Positions 1 to 8,318 of a DNA stretch of 45,278 nucleotides are shown here, piece by piece (the stretch's first letter is position 1; the number at the start of each line of letters is the position of its first letter). A program made the translations under genes and the position numbers. The stretch spans positions 1 to 45,278 of the forward strand of contig CADCEF010000016.1 in assembly GCA_902800365.1 (NCBI GenBank), read 5' to 3'. The DNA comes from an uncultured Prevotella sp. (lineage in GTDB: Bacteria; Bacteroidota; Bacteroidia; Bacteroidales; Bacteroidaceae). The notes below the pieces were generated by a model. The model saw only the letters and a list, made by a program, of their open reading frames with translations. It did not search any database and was not told the DNA's origin.

Positions 1-1641
1 AAGAGCTGCATCAACACCCTCTTCAACGGTCTTGAATCCGAGGTTATCAATCACCTTGTAACCAGCACAAGCCAGGAAGTTGCACGAGAACTGTGCACGG
101 GCCTGACGCATGGCCAGATTACCAATGGTAAGCATAAAGGCTGTAGGAACCTTAGCCTCTTCAGTATGGATGCGCAGATCCTCAAAGTCGGCAGCCAGAC
201 GTGTGCTCTCAATAGCCTTGAAAGCAACATTCTCCTCGCCCTGATGGTGCACACCGCCACAACCGCAATTCTGCTTGTAAGCACGCTTGCCCTCGCTCTT
301 CTCGGTGAAGTTAGGGAACTGGTTGGTTCCAAGCAGGAACTCCTTACGCTTGGCTGCATCGCCATGGCGCTTCACGTTGGTGGCATTGATATCGTCCTGA
401 ATGGTTCCAGCCTTGATAGCAGCGAGGAAACCGCCCTCATCTTCTACCTTCAGGAATATCTTCCAAGCCTCAGTAGCTAGAGCGTCAGTCAGGTGCTCGA
501 TATAATATGAACCTGCACCTGGGTCAACAATGCGGTCGAAATGACTCTCTTCCTTGATAATCAGCTGCTGGTTGCGAGCGATACGCTCAGAGAAGTCGGT
601 TGCCTCCTCGTAAGGTGCATCGAATGGGGTAACCACCATAGAGTGAACACTACCCAAAGCAGCACTCATAGCCTCGGTCTGCGAACGAAGCAGATTGACA
701 TAGCTGTCGAACAGAGTCTGATTATAAGTAGATGTGGTAGCGTTGATAATCATCTTGCAAGCGCAATCGCACTTTGGCTCATACTGCTTCACAATCTGAG
801 CCCACAACAGGCGGGCAGCACGGAACTTGGCAATCTCCATAAAGTAGTTCTCGCTAACGCCCATGTTGAACTTAATGCTCTTAGCAGCGGTATCAACATC
901 AACACCAGCATCGGTGAGCTGCTGCAGATACTCATTACCCCAAGCCAAAGCGTAGCCCAACTCCTGAACGATATAAGCGCCGGCATTGTTGAGCGCATCG
1001 CTATGAACCGCGATGCCACGGAAGTTAGGATATTCCTTGAGCGACTCAGCCAGTTTAGGACCAAATGCGAGCACTGGAGAGACGTCCTTGCCCTTCAGCA
1101 CCATCTTCTTCATTGGGTCCCACTCTATTGAGCCAACTATCTTTTCCTTATCGTAACCTTTCTTCTGCCAATAAGACTTCAGTATTTCAGCCAGTTCGAG
1201 CGAATGACGCTGACAGGTAGTGAAGTTTACCTCGACACAATCGCAGTAGATACCATCAAGCAGCGTCTCAACAGTTTCCATCGAAACCAGCTTACCTGGA
1301 ACCTTGAAGCCAAGCGAGTCAACACCCTTGTTCAGAATGTCGAGAGCTTTCTTATTAGCCTCCTTTGGATCGTGTGCGTCGATGTTCTGACGGATGTACC
1401 ACTCGTTGGAATCCTTCTTGTTTCCACGCACGAATGGGAACTCTCCAGGGAGAGCATCAGGTGTCTTAAGGTTCGCCAGATCTTCACGGCGATAGAAGGG
1501 TTGTACATTAAAACCCTCGTTTGTTCTCCATACCAAGCGCTTCTGGAAATCGGCACCCTTAAGGTCGACTTCAATCTTGTCCAACCATTCTTGTTTGGTT
1601 GGCGCTGTGAACTCGGTAAAGAGCTTTTCTTTGTTTGCCAT
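1..1641 (-). CDS. mutA: Methylmalonyl-CoA mutase small (beta) subunit, 3' end outside window
   Basis: I read this frame directly: it is open from the ATG at 1641-1639 to the left edge, giving 547 codons without a stop. The product starts MANKEKLFTEFTAPTK and continues with a mutase TIM-barrel sequence, including VDPGAGSYYIEHLTDALA, the counterpart of the VDPWAGSYYVE stretch in the large subunit. MutA pairs with MutB, the B12-binding catalytic subunit, to interconvert succinyl-CoA and (R)-methylmalonyl-CoA in the cytoplasm; the small subunit itself is non-catalytic in known heterodimers. Family members are about 620-640 residues, so roughly 75-90 C-terminal residues are missing to the left, where mutB would be expected. 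It is transcribed divergently from the exporter/decarboxylase run. The ATG is the first in frame and lies 55 bp downstream of a good -7 box. Confidence 0.95.
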   Translation of the reverse strand, partial: MANKEKLFTEFTAPTKQEWLDKIEVDLKGADFQKRLVWRTNEGFNVQPFYRREDLANLKTPDALPGEFPFVRGNKKDSNEWYIRQNIDAHDPKEANKKALDILNKGVDSLGFKVPGKLVSMETVETLLDGIYCDCVEVNFTTCQRHSLELAEILKSYWQKKGYDKEKIVGSIEWDPMKKMVLKGKDVSPVLAFGPKLAESLKEYPNFRGIAVHSDALNNAGAYIVQELGYALAWGNEYLQQLTDAGVDVDTAAKSIKFNMGVSENYFMEIAKFRAARLLWAQIVKQYEPKCDCACKMIINATTSTYNQTLFDSYVNLLRSQTEAMSAALGSVHSMVVTPFDAPYEEATDFSERIARNQQLIIKEESHFDRIVDPGAGSYYIEHLTDALATEAWKIFLKVEDEGGFLAAIKAGTIQDDINATNVKRHGDAAKRKEFLLGTNQFPNFTEKSEGKRAYKQNCGCGGVHHQGEENVAFKAIESTRLAADFEDLRIHTEEAKVPTAFMLTIGNLAMRQARAQFSCNFLACAGYKVIDNLGFKTVEEGVDAAL

Positions 1642-1695
1642 AGTTTTATACGTTTAATATTATATAAGTTGTTTTAAGTTTATACTAACAGGTGA

Positions 1696-1703
1696 CAAAG
1701 ATA
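1696..1703 (-). promoter_or_regulatory. Putative mutA promoter -7 box
   Basis: Read on the minus strand this is TATCTTTG, a match to the Bacteroidales -7 consensus TAnnTTTG, 55 bp upstream of the mutA start. I see no convincing TTTG -33 box at the usual 19-21 bp spacing; the nearest TTTG is only 13 bp away. Confidence 0.6.
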
Positions 1704-1808
1704 CAACTTTTTGAGACAAAAAGGCATTTTGAAGTGTGAAAGAAATAAAAAAACACTATTTATACGAAATTTGGTGCACAAAAATGATAGAAATGGGCAA
1801 TTTTTAAG

Positions 1809-1816
1809 TAACTTTG
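1809..1816 (+). promoter_or_regulatory. Putative promoter -7 box of the exporter/decarboxylase run
   Basis: TAACTTTG matches TAnnTTTG and lies 53 bp upstream of the ATG at 1869. The -33 element is unclear: the nearest TTTG (1770-1773) is about 35 bp away, too far for the consensus. Together with 1696-1703 it makes a divergent promoter pair in the 227-bp gap, so mutA and the decarboxylase genes could be controlled together. Confidence 0.6.
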
Positions 1817-1868
1817 CACTCGAAATTTGAGATTTTTTATTGGATAGGTATTATATTTAGAATTATTT

Positions 1869-3560
1869 ATGGAATCATTTCAGTGGTTAAGAGACCTTTT
1901 TACGACAACTGACTCTGTAGCGCATATCGCGCTGCTTTACGCTATTGTGATAGCGATTGGAGTTTATTTAGGAAAAATTAAGTTTTTTGGTGTTTCATTA
2001 GGTGTAACCTTCGTTCTGTTTGCAGGTATTCTGGCCGGACATATCGGCTTTACTGCTCCTACACCCATTCTCACATTCGTACAGGACTTCGGACTGATTC
2101 TCTTTGTGTTCATGATTGGTCTTCAGGTTGGTCCTGGATTCTTTGAAAGCTTTGGAACACAGGGTATCAAACTGAATGCAATGGCAACTACCGCCATCCT
2201 GCTGAATATCCTTGTGATGTTCGGATGCTACTACATCTTCTTCGACACAAACAACCCAGCCAATCTGCCTATGATGGTTGGTACACTGTATGGTGCCGTG
2301 ACTAACACCCCAGGACTTGGTGCTGCCAACGAGGCCCTTTCTACCGTATTCGGCAACAACGCTCCACAGATTGCATCGGCCTATGCTTGCGCCTACCCAC
2401 TTGGTGTACTTGGCATCATCGGTGCTATAATATTAGTAAGGTATATCTGTAAGATAAAACTCGAGAAGGAAGAGAGAGACTTGGAGGCACTCGACGAGAC
2501 AAATGCCAACAAGAAGCCTTACAAGATGCACCTTGAGGTAACAAATAAATATCTGGAGGGTAAGACTCTGTTGCAGGTTCACGACTTTCTGAATCGTGAC
2601 TTCGTAGTATCTCGTCTGGTTCACGAGGGTGAGTTGTTTATCCCTAACCGCGATACTATCTTCCACCTTGGCGACCAGATGCTGATTGTTTGTGCTGAGG
2701 CTGATCAGGAGGCTATCACCGCCTTTATCGGACCAAAGCTCGACATCGACTTCGAGCAGCAGGATCAGCCAATGGTTTCAAAGCGCATTGTGATTACCAA
2801 TCCAAAGGTAAACGGCAAGACACTGGCTTCGCTCCACTTCTCAAGCGCCTACGGTGTTAACGTAACTCGCGTAACACGTCACGGAATGGACATCTTCGCT
2901 TCACCTACCCTGCCTCTGCAGGTTGGCGACCGCATCATGGTTGTTGGTCCTGAGGATGCTGTTGACAATGTGGCTGGCAAGATGGGGAACTCTATCCGCC
3001 GTCTGGATGCACCAAACATCGCTACCATCTTCGTTGGTATCTTCATCGGACTTATCTTCGGTATGTTCCCAGTAGCAATTCCTGGCATGCCTGTACCTGT
3101 AAAGCTTGGTTTGGCTGGTGGTCCGCTGATTATCGCTATTCTGATTGGTCGTTATGGTTATAAGATTCATCTTGTTACCTACACCACTACATCGGCAAAT
3201 ATGATGCTACGCGAAATAGGACTTGTGCTCTTCCTTGCATCAGTAGGAATCAAGGCTGGAGCAGGATTCTTTGAGACTGTGGTTCAGGGAGACGGACTAC
3301 TCTATGTGCTCACAGGTTTCCTCATCACCATCATCCCAATCCTGATTGTAGGTCCTATCGCACGCATGAAGTTCGGTTTCAACTACTTTACCTTGGCAGG
3401 TATGTTAGCTGGTACCTATACCGATCCCCCCGCACTGGCCTACGCTAACAGCATCTGCTCGAAGGAGGCTCCTGCTCTGGGATACTCAACGGTTTATCCT
3501 TTGGCAATGTTCCTCAGAATCTTCACTGCTCAGATAGTTGTGCTGTTCTTCTGCGGATAA
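1869..3560 (+). CDS. AspT/YidE-family anion exporter with two TrkA-C domains
   Basis: This 563-residue inner-membrane protein has the layout of the aspartate:alanine exchanger family (AspT, YidE, YbjL). There are two blocks of membrane segments (about 10-190 and 383-560) around two cytosolic TrkA-C (RCK_C) domains (about 217-290 and 303-375). The blocks are an internal duplication: TNTPGLGAA (145-153) matches TDPPALAYA (518-526), and the GFFE at 90-93 recurs at 466-469. The family exchanges or exports amino and dicarboxylic acids; Corynebacterium SucE, a succinate exporter, belongs to it. The substrate cannot be read from sequence, but the divergent mutA and the downstream sodium-pump decarboxylase genes suggest export of succinate or a related acid. 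The next gene follows after 53 bp. Confidence 0.85.
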   Translation: MESFQWLRDLFTTTDSVAHIALLYAIVIAIGVYLGKIKFFGVSLGVTFVLFAGILAGHIGFTAPTPILTFVQDFGLILFVFMIGLQVGPGFFESFGTQGIKLNAMATTAILLNILVMFGCYYIFFDTNNPANLPMMVGTLYGAVTNTPGLGAANEALSTVFGNNAPQIASAYACAYPLGVLGIIGAIILVRYICKIKLEKEERDLEALDETNANKKPYKMHLEVTNKYLEGKTLLQVHDFLNRDFVVSRLVHEGELFIPNRDTIFHLGDQMLIVCAEADQEAITAFIGPKLDIDFEQQDQPMVSKRIVITNPKVNGKTLASLHFSSAYGVNVTRVTRHGMDIFASPTLPLQVGDRIMVVGPEDAVDNVAGKMGNSIRRLDAPNIATIFVGIFIGLIFGMFPVAIPGMPVPVKLGLAGGPLIIAILIGRYGYKIHLVTYTTTSANMMLREIGLVLFLASVGIKAGAGFFETVVQGDGLLYVLTGFLITIIPILIVGPIARMKFGFNYFTLAGMLAGTYTDPPALAYANSICSKEAPALGYSTVYPLAMFLRIFTAQIVVLFFCG

Positions 3561-3613
3561 TGCTGGCAGAACTAGAAACTCTAGAATTTATAATAATACA
3601 CCAACAAAACAAA

Positions 3614-4639
3614 ATGAAAAGAACCAAAATCCTGCTAAGCGGACTATTGCTGGTAAGCACCACGGCGATGATGGCTCAAGGAGCTAAGAACATTCGCATT
3701 AACGAGGTGCTGACCAACAATACCGCCAGCATTCAGGATGATTACGGACAGAACCACGCATGGATTGAGTTGGAGAACACCTCGTTCACAACTTACAACG
3801 TGCGTGGTATGTATTTTACTACAGACAAGTCCGTGCTCGATCCAAAGATGAGCGTTCCTGAACGTATCAAGCGTATGAGCGTTATCCCAAGCGGTGATAC
3901 TCGTACTCAGATCGGAGGACGCCAGCACCTGATCTTCTTTTGCAACTCTAACCCTGCACAGAGTAAGTTGCATCTGTCTCTCAACGTACCCATGTCAGAA
4001 CCACTCTGGCTGGGATTCTTCAATGGTAACGCCACTGAATTAATCGACTCAGTAACCATCCCTGCATTGGCTGCCGACCAGAGTTATGCTCGCATGACGG
4101 CCAACACATGGGCTGTAAAATCAGCAGAGAACGTTACACCTGGTATCGAGAACTTCATCAAGACCGATGAGACAAAGGATGCCAAGCTGAAACGTGAGGA
4201 TCCATATGGATTCGGTATAACCCTGCTGGCTATGGGTATTGTATTCTTCTGTCTGGCCGTACTATTCTTATTCTTCTGGGTATTCGGACTCGTTATGCGT
4301 AACATCGAGATGGCCAAGAAGGTGGTTAACACCCAGCCTATCAAGCCTATCACCAAGACCGTTGAGGTTACTCACGACTTGGCTCACGCTACAGGAAACA
4401 TCCTGCAGGACGGTCTGAAGACCAAGGGTATCGACAAGGAGGTTTACATCGCCGTTATCTCTATGGCACTCAAGCAGTATCAGGATGATGTACACGATGT
4501 AGAAAGCGGTGTCATCACCATCAAGGCAAAGGATACTGGATGGACTGATGAATCGAACCAGATGACACACTTCTCGAAGCCTGTCATCCCAACATCGCAC
4601 AATGCTCCAAGGATACCTACAACACCAGAGATTCGTTAA
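3614..4639 (+). CDS. Sodium-pump decarboxylase gamma subunit (OadG family) with lamin-tail domain
   Basis: I start the protein at the ATG at 3614, giving 341 residues. An earlier in-frame ATG at 3560 would put 18 polar residues before a good signal peptide (MKRTKILLSGLLLVSTTAMM, cut near AQG). Residues about 26-130 resemble a lamin-tail domain (IRINEVLTNN, then AWIELENTS). One membrane segment follows (198-228) and then a cytosolic OadG-type tail with EVYIAVISMALKQYQ. OadG subunits anchor and assemble the biotin-dependent Na+-translocating decarboxylases. Here the exported N-terminal half is an extra domain facing the periplasm, an arrangement I recall from other Bacteroidetes. The biotin and beta subunits follow directly. 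Confidence 0.85.
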   Translation: MKRTKILLSGLLLVSTTAMMAQGAKNIRINEVLTNNTASIQDDYGQNHAWIELENTSFTTYNVRGMYFTTDKSVLDPKMSVPERIKRMSVIPSGDTRTQIGGRQHLIFFCNSNPAQSKLHLSLNVPMSEPLWLGFFNGNATELIDSVTIPALAADQSYARMTANTWAVKSAENVTPGIENFIKTDETKDAKLKREDPYGFGITLLAMGIVFFCLAVLFLFFWVFGLVMRNIEMAKKVVNTQPIKPITKTVEVTHDLAHATGNILQDGLKTKGIDKEVYIAVISMALKQYQDDVHDVESGVITIKAKDTGWTDESNQMTHFSKPVIPTSHNAPRIPTTPEIR

Positions 4640-4656
4640 TTTCAATATTTTAGACT

Positions 4657-5109
4657 ATGAATAAGTATCAATATAAAGTACAAGGCGTAGATTACGACGT
4701 AGAGATAGAAGAGGTGGAGGGAAACGTAGCCAAAGTAGTTGTAAATGGCGTGCGTTTCGATGTTGAGCTGAAGCAGCCAATCAACCCCACAAGTACACTT
4801 AAGAAGGTTCACGTAGAGGCTCCAAAAACTGTGGCTCGTCCAGCTGTTGCTCCTGCTGCAGCCCCCGCAGCCGACAAGCCAATGGCTGCAGGAACAGGTT
4901 CGGCCATCAAGGCTCCACTGCCTGGAACTATCATCGACCTGAAAGTGAATGTTGGTGACACTGTTAAGCAGGGCGACGTGGTTCTGGTGCTCGAGGCTAT
5001 GAAGATGCAGAACAACATCGAGTCGGAATACGCTGGCACCGTTACATCTATCACCGTTAAGCCAGGTGAAAGCGTAATGGAGGGTACTGTCCTCATGACA
5101 ATCGGTTAA
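4657..5109 (+). CDS. Biotin carboxyl carrier subunit of the sodium-pump decarboxylase
   Basis: This is a 150-residue protein with a biotinyl/lipoyl domain at about residues 82-150. The biotin-acceptor lysine is K116 in the canonical EAMKM motif, and the fold-defining APLPGT and VKPGESV loops are present. A flexible Ala/Pro-rich linker (about 55-80) joins it to a short N-terminal region. It carries the carboxyl group from the carboxyltransferase to the membrane beta subunit. It starts 17 bp after the gamma subunit and ends 12 bp before the beta subunit, so the three are certainly one operon. The same architecture occurs in oxaloacetate and methylmalonyl-CoA decarboxylases; the mutA neighbour favours methylmalonyl-CoA. 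Confidence 0.93.
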   Translation: MNKYQYKVQGVDYDVEIEEVEGNVAKVVVNGVRFDVELKQPINPTSTLKKVHVEAPKTVARPAVAPAAAPAADKPMAAGTGSAIKAPLPGTIIDLKVNVGDTVKQGDVVLVLEAMKMQNNIESEYAGTVTSITVKPGESVMEGTVLMTIG

Positions 5110-5121
5110 AGATTAACGACT

Positions 5122-6279
5122 ATGGATTTAGGACAGTTTATCATACAGAACTTTCATGAGTTTCTTACCTATACGGCATTTGCCAATGCGACGGTAGGAA
5201 ATCTTATCATGATTGCGGTGGGAGCCTTCTTCATCTGGCTTGCCATCAAAAAAGACTTTGAGCCATTGCTGCTCGTCCCCATCGGACTGGGCATTATTCT
5301 GGGTAATATTCCTTTCCGTGCTGATGCAGGATTGGAGATAGGACTATACGAGGACAACTCGGTACTGAACATTTTCTATCAAGGTGTTCGTCAAGGTTGG
5401 TATCCTCCACTTATTTTCCTTGGTATTGGTGCTATGACCGACTTCACGGCTCTGCTTGCCAACCCCAAGTTGATGCTAATTGGAGCTTCGGCTCAGTTTG
5501 GTATCTTTGGTGCTTATATGGTTGCTCTGGCTATGGGATTCGAGCCTTCGCAGGCAGCTGGTATCGCCATTATCGGTGGTGCTGATGGTCCTACTGCCAT
5601 CTTCCTGAGTTCAAAACTCTCGCCAAATCTGATGGGTGCCATCGCAGTTTGTGCCTACTCTTATATGGCTCTGGTACCAGTTATCCAGCCATTCATCATG
5701 CGTATGCTCACCACTAAGAAGGAGCGCGTTATCAAGATGAAGCCAGGTCGTGAGGTATCACAGACAGAGCGCATTCTGTTCCCAATCATCGGACTGTTGC
5801 TCACTACATTCATCGTACCATCTGGTCTTCCCCTTCTGGGTATGTTGTTCTTCGGAAACCTGCTGAAGGAGAGTGGTAAGACCACCCGTCTGGCCAAGAC
5901 TGCTGGTGCTGCACTGAATGATATCGTTGTGATGCTGCTTGGTCTTACCGTAGGTTGCTCTACTCAGGCCAGCGAGTTCCTCACATTCAATACCATCAAG
6001 ATTTTCGCCCTTGGTGCAATGGCCTTTATGATTGCCACAGCATCGGGAGTATGTTTTGTAAAACTTATGAATCTGTTCCTGCCAGAAAGCAAGAAGCTTA
6101 ACCCACTTATCGGTAATGCCGGTGTGAGCGCAGTGCCAATGGCAGCACGTATATCAAACAATTTAGGTCTGGAATACGACCGTCATAACTTCCTGCTGAT
6201 GCACGCTATGGGTCCAAATGTGGCTGGTGTCATCGGATCGGCTGTAGCTGCAGGAGCATTATTAGGATTCTTATCATGA
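5122..6279 (+). CDS. Sodium-pump decarboxylase beta subunit (OadB/MmdB family)
   Basis: This 385-residue integral membrane protein has the OadB signature GGADGPTAI (residues 152-160). Its aspartate D155 corresponds to the Na+/H+-coupling Asp of the Klebsiella oxaloacetate decarboxylase beta subunit. The conserved GIGAMTDFTALLANPK and GVSAVPMAARISNN segments, which carry further ion-pathway residues, are also present. It decarboxylates carboxybiotin and pumps about two Na+ outward. Length and motifs are typical and complete. The family cannot be split into oxaloacetate, methylmalonyl-CoA and glutaconyl-CoA types by this subunit; context suggests methylmalonyl-CoA. Its last codons overlap the next gene by 4 bp (ATGA). 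Confidence 0.93.
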   Translation: MDLGQFIIQNFHEFLTYTAFANATVGNLIMIAVGAFFIWLAIKKDFEPLLLVPIGLGIILGNIPFRADAGLEIGLYEDNSVLNIFYQGVRQGWYPPLIFLGIGAMTDFTALLANPKLMLIGASAQFGIFGAYMVALAMGFEPSQAAGIAIIGGADGPTAIFLSSKLSPNLMGAIAVCAYSYMALVPVIQPFIMRMLTTKKERVIKMKPGREVSQTERILFPIIGLLLTTFIVPSGLPLLGMLFFGNLLKESGKTTRLAKTAGAALNDIVVMLLGLTVGCSTQASEFLTFNTIKIFALGAMAFMIATASGVCFVKLMNLFLPESKKLNPLIGNAGVSAVPMAARISNNLGLEYDRHNFLLMHAMGPNVAGVIGSAVAAGALLGFLS

Positions 6280-6869
6280 ATATGAGACCCAAGATAGCAA
6301 TCATCGACCCCAACACCCTCTCGGCGTTGGGGTTGAAGGCTATCCTACAAAACGTCATGCCAATCATGACGGTTGACACATACGGATCGTTGTCAGAGTT
6401 ACAAGCCAACGACCCGGAAAGTTATTTTCACTATTTCACGGCAATGGCTGTTGTGCTGGAAGACATGCAATTCTTCTCAGAGCACAAGCGCAAGACAATT
6501 GTTCTAACACTATCGCTCGACACTATGTCGCAGCTATCTGATTACAAATGTCTTTGTGTAAATGTGCCAGAGCCAGAATTAGTACGTTCACTTTTGATGC
6601 TTGAGCAACACGCCCATGGCAAAGGCGAGAACCTGCCTCCTATGCCAGAGTTCTTGAACAGAAAGATTCTATCTGACAGAGAAATCGAGGTAATGTCGCT
6701 TATTGTTCAAGGATACATCAATAAGGAAATAGCCGACAAACTTAATATAGGTCTGGCTACCGTTATTACCCATCGAAAGAACATTATGGACAAATTGGGT
6801 ATGAAGAGCGTATCAGCTCTTACAATCTATGCTGTGATGCATGGATACGTTGATATAAATAAAATTTAG
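6276..6869 (+). CDS. LuxR-type response-regulator-like transcription factor with a degenerate receiver
   Basis: This 197-residue protein ends in a clear LuxR/GerE helix-turn-helix domain (about 131-192; LSDREIEVMSLIVQGYINKE then HRKNIMDKLG). The N-terminal 110 residues look like a receiver fold (KIAIIDPNTLSALGLKAIL) but lack the usual acidic pair at the start. The expected phospho-Asp strand reads VVLEDMQFF, and the conserved Lys loop near 96-104 reads CVNVPEPEL. It may therefore be phosphorylation-independent or sense something else. The start overlaps the decarboxylase beta gene (ATGA), so it is translationally coupled to the Na+ pump genes and may control them or the adjacent uronate gene. 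No histidine kinase is nearby. Confidence 0.85.
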   Translation: MNMRPKIAIIDPNTLSALGLKAILQNVMPIMTVDTYGSLSELQANDPESYFHYFTAMAVVLEDMQFFSEHKRKTIVLTLSLDTMSQLSDYKCLCVNVPEPELVRSLLMLEQHAHGKGENLPPMPEFLNRKILSDREIEVMSLIVQGYINKEIADKLNIGLATVITHRKNIMDKLGMKSVSALTIYAVMHGYVDINKI

Positions 6870-6878
6870 AATACACTT

Positions 6879-8318
6879 ATGAAACCACTAAACAAACAGT
6901 TTGCTCCTAAGAGCGTAATGCCTGAGAAGGTGATTCAGTTTGGCGAAGGAAACTTCCTCCGCGCATTTGTTGATTGGATTATCTGGAATATGGACCAGAA
7001 GACCGATTTCAACGGATCGGTTGTTGTTGTACAGCCTATTGAAAAAGGAATGGTAGACTGTTTGAACGGACAAGACTGCCTTTACCACGTAAACCTGCAA
7101 GGACGTGAGAACGGCAAACCCGTTAATACCCTCGAGCGCATTGACGTTATCAGCCGCGCGCTGAATCCATATACACAGAATGCTGCATTTATGGCATTGG
7201 CCGACCAGCCAGAGATTCGATTCGTAATCTCAAACACAACCGAAGCTGGTATCGCATTCGACCCATCATGCAAGCTGGACGATGCTCCAGCAAGCAGCTA
7301 TCCAGGCAAGCTGGTTCAGCTGTTATACCGTCGCTATCAGACATTTAATGGCGACACAACCAAAGGACTTATCATCTTCCCATGCGAGTTGATTTTCCTT
7401 AATGGTCATGTATTGAAAGATTGTATATACAAATATATAGAACTGTGGAAACTTGGCGACGACTTCAAGAAGTGGTTCGAAGAGGCTTGTGGAGTATATG
7501 CTACCCTCGTAGACCGTATCGTACCAGGATTTCCACGTAAGGATATCGCTGAAATTCAGGAGAAGATTTCTTATCGCGACAATATGGTTGTTCAGGCCGA
7601 GAATTTCCACCTATGGGTAATCGAGGCACCAAGAGAAGTTGCTAAGGAGTTCCCTGCTGACAAGGCTGGTCTGCACGTACTCTTCGTACCATCAGAGGAG
7701 CCATACCACAAGCGTAAGGTAACCCTGCTGAATGGTCCTCACACTGTGCTGAGTCCTGTAGCATTCCTGAGTGGCGTCGACATCGTTCGCGATGCTTGCA
7801 ACCACGAGATTATCGGCCAGTATATCCACAAAGTACAGTTCGACGAGTTGATGCAGACTCTCGACCTGCCATTAGACCAGCTCGAGAAGTTTGCTGGCGA
7901 TGTATTGGAGCGTTTCGACAACCCATATGTCGACCATCAGGTAACAAGCATTATGCTTAACTCGTTCCCCAAGTTCCAGACTCGCGATCTGCCAGGACTG
8001 AAGATTTATCTTGAGCGCAAGGGCGAACTGCCAAAGGGTCTTGTATTTGGTCTGGCTGCCATTATTACCTATTATAAAGGTGGTAAGCGCGAAGATGGTG
8101 TAGAGATTGTGCCTAACGATGACCAGAAGATTATGGAGCTGCTGAAAGAGCTTTGGGCTACTGGCGATACACAAAAGATAGCCGATGGCGTTCTGGGAGC
8201 CGAGTTTATCTGGCAGGAGAATCTGAACAAGATTCCTGGTCTGAACGACATGGTGAAACAGGATCTCGACCTCATCAATAGCGTTGGTATGCTCGAGGCC
8301 GTAAAGAGTATTATTTAA
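6879..8318 (+). CDS. uxaB: Tagaturonate reductase (altronate oxidoreductase)
   Basis: This 479-residue protein is a polyol/mannitol-dehydrogenase-type NAD-dependent reductase. The nucleotide-binding loop GEGNFLRAF is at residues 22-30, and the family catalytic signature with Lys, Asn and His is visible in KRKVTLLNGPH (about 273-283). UxaB reduces tagaturonate to altronate in the galacturonate (pectin) pathway. Length is typical of UxaB. Its partners UxaA and UxaC are not in the window, so the pathway must be completed elsewhere. It follows the LuxR-type gene by 9 bp, and its stop overlaps the uvrA start (TAATG), an odd mixture of pathways in one run. Confidence 0.9.
   Translation: MKPLNKQFAPKSVMPEKVIQFGEGNFLRAFVDWIIWNMDQKTDFNGSVVVVQPIEKGMVDCLNGQDCLYHVNLQGRENGKPVNTLERIDVISRALNPYTQNAAFMALADQPEIRFVISNTTEAGIAFDPSCKLDDAPASSYPGKLVQLLYRRYQTFNGDTTKGLIIFPCELIFLNGHVLKDCIYKYIELWKLGDDFKKWFEEACGVYATLVDRIVPGFPRKDIAEIQEKISYRDNMVVQAENFHLWVIEAPREVAKEFPADKAGLHVLFVPSEEPYHKRKVTLLNGPHTVLSPVAFLSGVDIVRDACNHEIIGQYIHKVQFDELMQTLDLPLDQLEKFAGDVLERFDNPYVDHQVTSIMLNSFPKFQTRDLPGLKIYLERKGELPKGLVFGLAAIITYYKGGKREDGVEIVPNDDQKIMELLKELWATGDTQKIADGVLGAEFIWQENLNKIPGLNDMVKQDLDLINSVGMLEAVKSII

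Noticed and set aside
541-1131. 196-residue open frame on the plus strand
   Set aside because: It lies fully antisense to mutA, whose minus-strand frame is clearly the real coding sequence; the composition is that of a shadow frame.
3560-3613. Upstream ATG at 3560 for the OadG gene
   Set aside because: It adds 18 polar residues in front of a good signal peptide; the ATG at 3614 is preferred.
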